A DNA stretch of 64,000 nt from the NCBI GenBank assembly GCA_017623685.1, contig JAGAOP010000042.1, positions 1-64,000 of the forward strand, in the 5' to 3' direction. Below the pieces are notes generated by a model. The model made no database searches, was not told the DNA's origin, and saw only the letters and a list, made by a program, of their open reading frames with translations. Each line of letters opens with the position of its first letter. Positions within the stretch are counted from its first letter, which is position 1. Position numbers and translations under genes: made by a program. Of this stretch, positions 1-5,927 are shown in pieces. Source of the DNA: Spirochaetaceae bacterium. Lineage in GTDB: Bacteria > Spirochaetota > Spirochaetia > Treponematales > Treponemataceae.

Positions 1-178
1 TAAAGAACTTAACAACATCGGAATTATTGATGTTTACGACTTGCCAGAAGAAACAAGTGTAACTGTAAGATTTACATTCTCAGCATTTGAACGAACTCTT
101 ACAATGGATGAAGTTCAAAAAAATATTGAATCTATTACAGAGGCATTAAAAGAATTTGGAATAAAAGCAAGATTCTAA
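1..178 (+). CDS. pheT: Phenylalanyl-tRNA synthetase beta subunit, C-terminal end (partial)
   Basis: Only the last 58 codons are present; the gene begins before the window. The translated end contains RFTFSAFERTLTMDEVQ and closes with EFGIKARF before TAA. This matches the FDX-ACB (anticodon-binding-like) domain that ends bacterial PheT, where an arginine followed by TLT and a helix that aligns with DEEV is usual. PheT pairs with PheS to charge tRNA-Phe in the cytoplasm. A strong intrinsic terminator follows about 25 bases after the stop, so this is the end of its transcription unit. The family assignment rests on a short segment, but the motif is characteristic. Confidence 0.8.
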   Translation, partial: KELNNIGIIDVYDLPEETSVTVRFTFSAFERTLTMDEVQKNIESITEALKEFGIKARF

Positions 179-203
179 TTTTTAGAATTTTAGTTTGCTA
201 ATT

Positions 204-253
204 ACGCCACTAAAGGTTTTCAAAAAAAGAAGATGTTTGGTGGCGTTTTTTTT
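204..253 (+). terminator. Intrinsic terminator of pheT
   Basis: An 11-bp stem (204-214 with 236-246, core ACGCCAC/GTGGCGT, one G-T pair) encloses a 21-base loop and is followed by an uninterrupted run of eight to nine T. It lies just after pheT and overlaps the upstream extension of the next reading frame, which argues that the next gene starts at 275, not at 233. Confidence 0.8.
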
Positions 254-274
254 ATAATTGTTTATAATATTTTT

Positions 275-1081
275 ATGAACGAACAAAAAGATATTTTAGT
301 TACAGGTTGTTGTGGTGGCATGGGAAGTGCAATCTGTAAAAAACTTATTGAACAAAACTACAGAGTTTTTGGAATTGATAAATCCATAACAAAGGAAAAT
401 TCTGAAAACTTTTTTCAATATGTATGTGATGTAACATCAATAGAATCAATTAAAAATACTTTTAATAAAATCAAAGAAAAAACTAATTCTTTATTTGCAT
501 TTATTCATACATCAGGAATTTATGATTTAGATTCTTTAATCGAAATTGATGAAGAAAGATTTAATAAAATTTTTCAAGTCAATTTATTTGGAGTATATCG
601 AATTAATAAAGAATTTTTTCCACTTTTAAAAAATAAAAGTAGAATTGTTATTACAACAAGTGAATTAGCACCTTTAGATCCATTACCTTTTACAGGTTTA
701 TACGGAATTACAAAAACAGCTTTAGAAAAATATGCCTTTTCATTACGAATGGAATTGCAATTACTTGGAATAAAAGTTGTAGTAATTAGACCAGGAGCTG
801 TAAAAACTTCTTTACTAAATGCTTCAACTACAGCACTTGATAAATTTATTGAAAATACAAAAAATTATAGTTGCAACGCAATTCGTTTTAAGAAAATTGT
901 AGATAGTGTAGAAGCAAAAAATATTTTGCCAGAAAAAATTGCACAAAAAGTGTTAACTTCAATTTCTTGTAAAAATCCAAAGTTCATTTACAACATAAAT
1001 CGAAATCCACTTTTGCGACTGTTAAATATTCTTCCAGCAAAATTACAAGTTGCAATCATTGGATTGATTTTGAAAAAATAA
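275..1081 (+). CDS. Short-chain dehydrogenase/reductase (SDR) family protein
   Basis: This is a 268-residue NAD(P)-dependent oxidoreductase of the classical SDR fold. Visible motifs are the N-terminal cofactor loop TGCCGGMG (TGxxxGxG), the HTSG variant of the NNAG motif, the catalytic serine in ITTSE, and the catalytic tyrosine and lysine in YGITK. After PG in VIRPGAVKTSL the sequence continues as in SDR substrate loops. The substrate cannot be told from the sequence. The ATG at 275 is chosen because the longer frame from 233 would run through the pheT terminator. A TATAAT at 263-268 sits only six bases before the ATG and there is no Shine-Dalgarno, so the mRNA may be leaderless. The C-terminal NPLLRLLNILPAKLQVAIIGLILKK is hydrophobic and may touch the membrane. 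Confidence 0.85.
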   Translation: MNEQKDILVTGCCGGMGSAICKKLIEQNYRVFGIDKSITKENSENFFQYVCDVTSIESIKNTFNKIKEKTNSLFAFIHTSGIYDLDSLIEIDEERFNKIFQVNLFGVYRINKEFFPLLKNKSRIVITTSELAPLDPLPFTGLYGITKTALEKYAFSLRMELQLLGIKVVVIRPGAVKTSLLNASTTALDKFIENTKNYSCNAIRFKKIVDSVEAKNILPEKIAQKVLTSISCKNPKFIYNINRNPLLRLLNILPAKLQVAIIGLILKK

Positions 1082-1158
1082 AATATTTCCATTTTTATTA
1101 TTTTTTTGCAACTGTTCATTTTATTGTTTGTAATGAAGGCAAAGTTCAAGTGCTGAAT

Positions 1159-1186
1159 TTGCAAATTAAAAACTTTCTGATATAAT
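1159..1186 (+). promoter_or_regulatory. Sigma70-type promoter of the DUF1295 gene
   Basis: TTGCAA (1159-1164), a 16-bp spacer ending in TGA and a perfect TATAAT (1181-1186) lie just upstream of a gene with the ribosome site GAGGTG. The TG one base before the -10 box also gives an extended -10. Confidence 0.65.
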
Positions 1187-1207
1187 TTTAAACCATCGAG
1201 GTGATTA

Positions 1208-2014
1208 ATGAACGAGTATTTAATTTTAACAGCAGTTTCCTTGTTAATATCTGCCATTGGTTTCAGGTATTATATCCATTTTTTTTCTGTGGGATATGGA
1301 TTTTCTATAGCAGGTCTAGCTATTGCCATGGTAATCTTGTATTTACCCAATTTAACACTTCCCACGATTATAATGTGTAGTTTACTACTTATTTATGGAG
1401 TTCGATTAGGTGGATTTTTGTTATACAGAGAAACAAAATCTGCAACATATAATCAACGGGTAAGTGGTGATATAAAAGATGGGAAAACAGTTCCCTTTGG
1501 CGTAAAAGTGTGCATTTGGTTAAGTTGTGCCTTCCTTTATTTATGTATGACGTGTCCTTTGGCTTTTCGCCTTGAACAACCAAAAGTCCAAGATTTTTTA
1601 CACTTTGATATTCCTTCCATTGTTGGTTTAGTATTAATGTTTTTAGGAATTCTTATGGAAATTATAGCCGACAAACAAAAAGCTAAGGCTAAAAAACTGA
1701 ATCCTGGAAGATTTGTAGATACTGGACTTTATAAATTTGTTCGTTGCCCCAATTATTTAGGCGAACTTTTGTTGTGGACAGGTGTTTTTGTTACTGGTGT
1801 AAACATGATGTCAAGTTGGCAATGGATTTTTTCAATCTTAGGTTTAATCCTAATTACATATGTTATGTTTAGTGGCGCAAGACGATTAGAAGTACGTCAA
1901 AACAAAAGTTATGCCAAGGACCCTGAATATCAAAAATATGTTTCCACTGTACCAATTTTAATTCCATTCCTACCTTTGTACAGTGTTATAAAATACAAAT
2001 TTCTTGTAGCGTAG
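1208..2014 (+). CDS. DUF1295 / steroid 5-alpha-reductase-like integral membrane protein
   Basis: A 268-residue polytopic membrane protein with about six or seven hydrophobic segments. The C-terminal half carries GLYKFVRCPNYLGE, the signature shared by DUF1295 proteins, isoprenylcysteine carboxyl methyltransferases and steroid 5-alpha-reductases, followed by a conserved RRLE-type segment. Family members act on lipid-like substrates, but bacterial DUF1295 proteins mostly have no assigned reaction, so no substrate is proposed. The start at 1208 is supported by GAGGTG seven bases upstream and by its own promoter. It is a single-gene unit that meets the next gene, on the other strand, at a shared hairpin. 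Confidence 0.82.
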   Translation: MNEYLILTAVSLLISAIGFRYYIHFFSVGYGFSIAGLAIAMVILYLPNLTLPTIIMCSLLLIYGVRLGGFLLYRETKSATYNQRVSGDIKDGKTVPFGVKVCIWLSCAFLYLCMTCPLAFRLEQPKVQDFLHFDIPSIVGLVLMFLGILMEIIADKQKAKAKKLNPGRFVDTGLYKFVRCPNYLGELLLWTGVFVTGVNMMSSWQWIFSILGLILITYVMFSGARRLEVRQNKSYAKDPEYQKYVSTVPILIPFLPLYSVIKYKFLVA

Positions 2015-2024
2015 ATTGTAAATT

Positions 2025-2052
2025 GCCACCTAATCGTTAATACTTAGGTGGC
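2025..2052. terminator. Hairpin between convergent genes (probable two-way terminator)
   Basis: A perfect 9-bp inverted repeat, GCCACCTAA and TTAGGTGGC with a 10-base loop, lies in the 41-base gap between two convergent genes. Neither side has a long T run, so termination strength is uncertain. Confidence 0.55.
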
Positions 2053-2055
2053 TAA

Positions 2056-2925
2056 CTACTTTGCACCTGCTTTTTTTAATATACTAATTATTTCAGCATT
2101 ACCAAGTTCTTCTGCAAATTCAAGTAGTGTTTTACCTTGAGAACTAACAATATTTACTTCAGCTTCTGAGGTTAACAAAGCAGACAGTATTTTAGGATTT
2201 TCCAAAGTTAAAGCGTAAAAAAGGAAAGGCGTACCATCAATATCAGTTGCATTTACATCTGCATTTGCCTCAACTAGTAATTTTATAGCTGATAAGATAA
2301 AACCATTATTTTCTGACGCAATCGCAACAAATAATGGCGTATATCCATCAATAGTTTTTGCGTTTACATCTGCATTTGCATTAATTAAAAGGGTAATAAT
2401 ATCTAAATTTTCAGAAGAAATTGCTTCCATAAGAGGAGTTTCGCCAACATTGTTATTTATATTCACGTTTATTTTATTTAATATAAAAAAAGAAACAATA
2501 TTTCTGTTTCCTGATGCACAAGCATAGGAAAGAACAGAATCCCCTTCATCATCTATTGCATTTATATCAGCTCCATTTTTTACTAAAATAGAAAAAATTT
2601 CTTCTTTCCCTTCTATTGCAGCAGTCATTAGTGCTGTAACGCCAGAATAGTTTTTTGCGTTTACATCTGCGTCTGCTTCTATCAATAGTTTGACAATATC
2701 TTTATGACCTTTTATACTTGCATGCATTAAAGCTGTATCACCATCTGAAGTACGTTGATTCACATTATGGCCTTCTTGAATCATTTGTTTAACTTTTTGG
2801 GTGTTTCCATCAATAGCCGCTGAAATAAATTCACCAAAGATAATATTATCTAAACTACCACTAGCAAATAAATTTATACAAGATAAAAAAACAAACAAAA
2901 AACTCAGAAAATATATTTTTTTCAT
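2056..2925 (-). CDS. Exported ankyrin-repeat protein
   Basis: A 289-residue protein with an N-terminal lysine pair and hydrophobic stretch (about residues 4-22, LSFLFVFLSCINLFASG) that reads as a signal peptide. The rest is about seven ankyrin repeats, each with the GxTALMxAxxxG and LLxxxADVNA pattern (for example GVTALMTAAIEGKEEIFSIL). Ankyrin repeats mediate protein binding. Exported bacterial forms act in the periplasm or, in host-associated bacteria, on host proteins; which applies here is unknown. A cysteine sits in LSCINLF, but a lipobox is not convincing. It is the downstream member of a minus-strand group of small exported proteins. Confidence 0.85.
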   Translation of the reverse strand: MKKIYFLSFLFVFLSCINLFASGSLDNIIFGEFISAAIDGNTQKVKQMIQEGHNVNQRTSDGDTALMHASIKGHKDIVKLLIEADADVNAKNYSGVTALMTAAIEGKEEIFSILVKNGADINAIDDEGDSVLSYACASGNRNIVSFFILNKINVNINNNVGETPLMEAISSENLDIITLLINANADVNAKTIDGYTPLFVAIASENNGFILSAIKLLVEANADVNATDIDGTPFLFYALTLENPKILSALLTSEAEVNIVSSQGKTLLEFAEELGNAEIISILKKAGAK

Positions 2926-2942
2926 AATTGATTCTTAGTAAC

Positions 2943-3440
2943 CTAAAATCCGTCTGGATAACCCATTTTAATCAACTGCATTTGACTATACATAGTTAAA
3001 GAAGAACAACCTAAAAAGGCATCATAATTATTCATATTATCTCGTCCCCAGGATACTTGATGTAAAGGGTAAGGGAACAAAATATCGGATAAAGAAACAC
3101 AGTAATAAAATGCACGCCACCCAATAATTTGTAAACTAGAAGGAAAATTTATTGTTCTAAGCATTCTGCAATTATTAAATGCATTTTGCTCTATCCACTC
3201 AACAGTTTCAGGTAAATAAACCTCTACTACATTAGAATGTTCAAAAGCCCTTTTTCCAATGCCTTTTACACACATACCCTCATAATATGGCATAATAAAA
3301 ACAACGGTATCTGACCCTGTGTATTCATCAATATATACACCAGATCCATCTTCTGTCATTTTAAATTTGAAAGTAGTATCTGCAAAAATACATGGCATTA
3401 ATATAATTAATGTTAATATAATATATATTTTTTTTAACAT
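2943..3440 (-). CDS. Exported BspA-type leucine-rich repeat protein (LRR_5)
   Basis: A 165-residue protein with a signal peptide (MLKKIYIILTLIILMPCIFA, cleavage after AFA-like residues). It contains a short set of BspA-type repeats: GKRAFEHSNVVEVYLPE, NAFNNCRMLRTINFPSS and RAFYYCVSLSDILFP. These follow the IGxxAFxxCxxLxxIxxP consensus of the LRR_5 family, known from surface proteins of Treponema, Tannerella and other mucosal bacteria, where they bind matrix proteins or other cells. Three repeats is few for this family, so this may be a shortened member. It lies 17 bases upstream of the ankyrin gene on the same strand, and the two are likely co-transcribed. Confidence 0.8.
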   Translation of the reverse strand: MLKKIYIILTLIILMPCIFADTTFKFKMTEDGSGVYIDEYTGSDTVVFIMPYYEGMCVKGIGKRAFEHSNVVEVYLPETVEWIEQNAFNNCRMLRTINFPSSLQIIGWRAFYYCVSLSDILFPYPLHQVSWGRDNMNNYDAFLGCSSLTMYSQMQLIKMGYPDGF

Positions 3441-3450
3441 AAAATATTTC

Positions 3451-3849
3451 TTAATAATTTTGATTTACATATTCACACATTGCCCAAAGCATAGAAACTG
3501 TTTCTTCTATACAATTAAAAAAATCATCTCCTCCATATTCATATATGGAATCAAATAATGTATTTAAAAGGGTTGAAGCGTCATCATAGCGAGGATTATA
3601 ATCACAAATATACTTATTGTTAATTGACAACCTCATCTTTGTAAAAGTTTCGTCATCTTTTGCAAATTTAAAAGAATAAAAAGCTCCATTGTCATAATTA
3701 TGTATGTGAAAAATACATCTCATAGAATTAGCAAAAGACAAAGTTAGTGTTTCTGTATCGTTATAAGATCTCTTTTCAAAGGGTTCTTTAGCAAAAACAA
3801 CCATACAAAATAACATAAAAAAGCAACACAAAAATATTTTTTTTCTCAT
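3451..3849 (-). CDS. Exported protein of unknown function
   Basis: A 132-residue protein not recognised as any family. The N-terminus MRKKIFLCCFFMLFCMVVFAKEP is a clear signal peptide with cleavage predicted after VFA. The mature part of about 110 residues is acidic and rich in aromatic residues and asparagine, with three cysteines, and has no repeat. It sits 10 bases upstream of the BspA-type gene and faces the truncated xre copy across a short intergenic region, so it heads a three-gene minus-strand group. Confidence 0.65.
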   Translation of the reverse strand: MRKKIFLCCFFMLFCMVVFAKEPFEKRSYNDTETLTLSFANSMRCIFHIHNYDNGAFYSFKFAKDDETFTKMRLSINNKYICDYNPRYDDASTLLNTLFDSIYEYGGDDFFNCIEETVSMLWAMCEYVNQNY

Positions 3850-3866
3850 ATTTTAACCTCTAAGTC

Positions 3867-4021
3867 CATTTTATCATTACAGTATAAATTCATCAAGGCT
3901 TAATAACTATAAAAAATTAGTAATATTAAGAGTATTATATAGTCTATGGGTGCAAGAGAAATTTTTAGAGAAAATTTAAAATTTTATAGGAAAAAAGCGG
4001 GTTTTACACAAGAAGAATTAT
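3867..4021 (+). repeat. Direct repeat, copy 1 (xre upstream region and first codons)
   Basis: These 155 bases match 5492-5646 with scattered substitutions and no length change. The repeat starts at CATTTTATCATTACAG and ends at GAAGAATTAT. It covers the intergenic region in front of a Xre-type gene plus its first 25 codons. The two copies bracket two exported-protein genes on the opposite strand. Confidence 0.9.
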
Positions 4022-4023
4022 AA
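3946..4023 (+). pseudogene. Truncated Xre-type regulator copy
   Basis: The 25-codon frame MGAREIFRENLKFYRKKAG... is nearly identical to the N-terminus of the intact regulator at 5571 and then stops at TAA, where the intact copy continues with SEKIGYGYTY. The codon after GAAGAATTA is TAA here and TCC there, and similarity ends at that point. The peptide contains only the first helix of the helix-turn-helix, so it cannot bind DNA in the usual way. Confidence 0.85.
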
Positions 4024-4050
4024 CTAGTGGAATCTTAAAGACCCACTAGT
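4023..4050. terminator. Hairpin at the break point of the truncated xre copy
   Basis: An 8-bp perfect inverted repeat, ACTAGTGG/CCACTAGT with a 12-base loop, begins inside the stop codon of the truncated copy and lies just beyond the 3' end of the minus-strand gene at 4064. It may end that transcript, although no long T run follows. Confidence 0.4.
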
Positions 4051-4063
4051 ATTATAAAAAAAA

Positions 4064-4402
4064 TTAATCTTCTACATAAAAGTAGCCTTCACCATTACAT
4101 GAACGACAACGTACACGCCCATCATTACCACAATCTCTACATCCTTGATAACCAGAGCCACCACACTTATTACAAGTTTCCCGTATAGTAAGCGAAGAAC
4201 CGTCCCCAATTTGATAATTAGGATTTGCAACAAGTTTTTCTCCAGCACCCCAACATGTTGTACAAGATTTTTCACCTCTACCATCACAGGAATAACAATC
4301 TACTTCACCTGCTCCATGACAAGTGCCACATTCAATCAATTCAGCAAACACAAAAGTACTTGCAACCAACAACACCAATAAAACAGCTATTAGTTTTTTC
4401 AT
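4064..4402 (-). CDS. Exported cysteine-rich protein with DnaJ-type zinc motifs
   Basis: A 112-residue protein with a clean signal peptide (MKKLIAVLLVLLVASTFVFA, then ELIEC). The mature part consists of six CxxCxGxG-like units: CGTCHGAG, CYSCDGRG, CTTCWGAG, CNKCGGSG, CRDCGNDG and CRSCNGEG. In DnaJ four such units bind two zinc ions, so six could bind three. There is no J domain and no substrate-binding domain. DnaJ-type zinc modules usually work in the cytoplasm, so one sent out of the cell membrane is unusual. The start is supported by AAGGAAG a few bases upstream. Its leader resembles that of the gene at 5407. Confidence 0.75.
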   Translation of the reverse strand: MKKLIAVLLVLLVASTFVFAELIECGTCHGAGEVDCYSCDGRGEKSCTTCWGAGEKLVANPNYQIGDGSSLTIRETCNKCGGSGYQGCRDCGNDGRVRCRSCNGEGYFYVED

Positions 4403-4440
4403 AAAAATCCTTCCTTTCGTAGATTTAAGTCATTGCAGAC
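4403..4440 (-). repeat. Shared 5' leader, copy A
   Basis: The leader reads GTCTGCAATGACT, then CTACGAAAGGAAGG just before the ATG at 4402. It is nearly the same as the leader of the gene whose ATG is at 5407, which suggests that the two gene fronts arose by duplication or share a control element. Confidence 0.6.
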
Positions 4441-4501
4441 TGTTTTTATTTCTAGTCCATACGGACAAAGATTAAAATTTACTTTTGTTTAGCAAATGTT
4501 T

Positions 4502-5407
4502 TTAATTTACCAATCCTTTAAGAAGTTCAAAAGTCATAAGAACGTCCTGCCAATTTTCATCATTTGCATATGCTGTAGAAATAGTTTCATAAAGTCCATT
4601 TCCGTTGTTAAAAGTAAAGAATCTATCTGTAATTTGTTTTATATTCATATGCACGAAAGGCATTTTTTGTATTTCAAGACAATAATCAACAACATAATCT
4701 GGAATTGGTTTGTTATCATTATGAGCTACAAGACAGGGATAATAAATTGAAGCCATTAAGAATTCTATAAGAGAATCGGGAGTATCGTCATAACTTTTAA
4801 TTTTTTCAAAGCCTGCCTTGATGATTTCAATATCACCAGTAGTGGCAATTTGAAAATAAGAATCCACAGGAATCCGCTCAACCTTGTCTATCATTGTCAT
4901 TACAAAATCTTTGGACAAAGTTCCGTTTGCAAATTCTTGTAATGTTAAAGACAAACAAGGAGTTTGATTTAAATCTCCCCAAATAAAAAACCATGGCATT
5001 ACATAGTTCACATCAGCTCCTGCTTCGATAAGTTTTTCAAGTATTGTTTCTTTTGATGATTTTCTATACTGTTTTTCCGATGCTGGAGTGTTGTGCCACA
5101 GAGCGTAACTAAGAGGTGTATACTGAATTACAATTGGATCTTCTTTAAGAACAATGCTACTATTTATGTCTAGTCCAGAATCTAATTCTTTTTGGATTGT
5201 TGGCCAATCTCCAAAGGCTATAGCACTGAATATTGTTATTTTGTCGAATGTGTCTTGGTCTACAATTTCTTCATCTGTATATTTTCGTGTACCATAATCA
5301 AAATAAACATCCCCATTTCTATCATATTTCAAAGTAGCTCCAAAAATAGTGGAAAATAAAAATAAACAACAAAATAATAGAGCAAATAGTTTTTTATTCT
5401 TTTTCAT
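4502..5407 (-). CDS. Exported ankyrin-like protein
   Basis: A 301-residue protein with a signal peptide (MKKNKKLFALLFCCLFLFSTIFGA). Two degenerate ankyrin units can be seen: DWPTIQKELDSGLDINSS followed by YTPLSYALWHN, and ILEKLIEAGADVNYVMPW. The rest, about residues 150-301, is helical-looking and not recognised. It belongs to the same class as the exported ankyrin protein at 2056 but is much more diverged. AAGGAAG precedes the ATG. It lies between the two copies of the xre repeat and points away from the intact xre gene. Confidence 0.65.
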   Translation of the reverse strand: MKKNKKLFALLFCCLFLFSTIFGATLKYDRNGDVYFDYGTRKYTDEEIVDQDTFDKITIFSAIAFGDWPTIQKELDSGLDINSSIVLKEDPIVIQYTPLSYALWHNTPASEKQYRKSSKETILEKLIEAGADVNYVMPWFFIWGDLNQTPCLSLTLQEFANGTLSKDFVMTMIDKVERIPVDSYFQIATTGDIEIIKAGFEKIKSYDDTPDSLIEFLMASIYYPCLVAHNDNKPIPDYVVDYCLEIQKMPFVHMNIKQITDRFFTFNNGNGLYETISTAYANDENWQDVLMTFELLKGLVN

Positions 5408-5445
5408 AAAAAAACTTCCTTTCGTAGTTTATAGTCATTGCAGAC
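5408..5445 (-). repeat. Shared 5' leader, copy B
   Basis: This copy reads GTCTGCAATGACTATAAACT, then ACGAAAGGAAG before the ATG at 5407. It differs from the leader at 4403-4440 at only a few positions. Confidence 0.6.
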
Positions 5446-5450
5446 CACCT

Positions 5451-5497
5451 AAAATGTACTTATCAACTATACTTTATATAGTCGATAAGTACATTTT
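5451..5497. promoter_or_regulatory. Long inverted repeat between divergent genes (candidate operator)
   Basis: The arms AAAATGTACTTATC (5451-5464) and GATAAGTACATTTT (5484-5497) are perfectly complementary. The inner segment adds ACTATA/TATAGT after one mismatch, so each arm is about 21 bases around a short centre. It lies between the ankyrin-like gene (minus) and the Xre-type gene (plus). Two-fold symmetry next to a Xre regulator fits an autoregulatory operator, but a simple hairpin cannot be excluded. Only its right edge lies within the duplicated repeat, and copy 1 lacks the symmetry. Confidence 0.55.
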
Positions 5498-5646
5498 ATC
5501 ATTACAGTATAAATTCATCAAGGCTTGTTGACTATAAAAAATTAGATTTTTTATGAGTATTATATAGTCTATGGGTACAAGAGAAATTTTTAGAGAAAAT
5601 TTAAAGTTTTATAGAAAAAAAGCGGGCTTTACTCAAGAAGAATTAT
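5492..5646 (+). repeat. Direct repeat, copy 2 (in front of and inside intact xre)
   Basis: Partner of the repeat at 3867-4021, of equal length (155 bases), with few substitutions. Here the coding part continues into a full regulator. Confidence 0.9.
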
Positions 5647-5909
5647 CCGAAAAAATCGGTTATGGATATACTTACATTACAGAAATTGAAAGTCGCCACA
5701 AATTTCCAAAGCCTGAAACAATAGACTTGATTGCAGAAACTCTAAAAATTGAACCTAGTAAACTTTTTGAACAAGAACATAAAGAAACGCGACTTGCAAC
5801 CATAAATAAAGAAGAATTAGTTTCAGATTTATCAGATGAAATTTACAAAAAACTTTGCATTGACCTACACACTCGTATTTCAGAAGAAGTTTCAAAAGTC
5901 CTATTGTAG
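5571..5909 (+). CDS. Xre/Cro-type helix-turn-helix regulator
   Basis: A 112-residue DNA-binding protein. Residues 5-65 form a Xre/HTH_3 domain: LKFYRKKAGFTQEELSEKIG, then YITEIESRHKFPKPETIDLIAETL, with the recognition helix around YTYITEIE. The C-terminal 40 residues (EELVSDLSDEIYKKLCIDLHTRI) look helical and may mediate dimerisation. No Shine-Dalgarno is evident and a TATTAT lies seven bases before the ATG, so its transcript may have a very short leader. A long inverted repeat lies about 75 bases upstream. Targets are unknown; autoregulation and control of the divergent exported-protein gene are the simplest guesses. Confidence 0.85.
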   Translation: MGTREIFRENLKFYRKKAGFTQEELSEKIGYGYTYITEIESRHKFPKPETIDLIAETLKIEPSKLFEQEHKETRLATINKEELVSDLSDEIYKKLCIDLHTRISEEVSKVLL

Positions 5910-5927
5910 TTCCACAAAAATAAAAAA

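Noticed and set aside
4145..4381. Plus-strand frame opposite the cysteine-rich protein
   Set aside because: It is the antisense shadow of the repeated cysteine motifs; threonine- and serine-rich composition reflects this.
3867..5646. Direct repeats as the ends of a mobile element or att sites
   Set aside because: No transposase, integrase or terminal inverted repeats lie between or next to them, and the repeat consists of gene-specific sequence.
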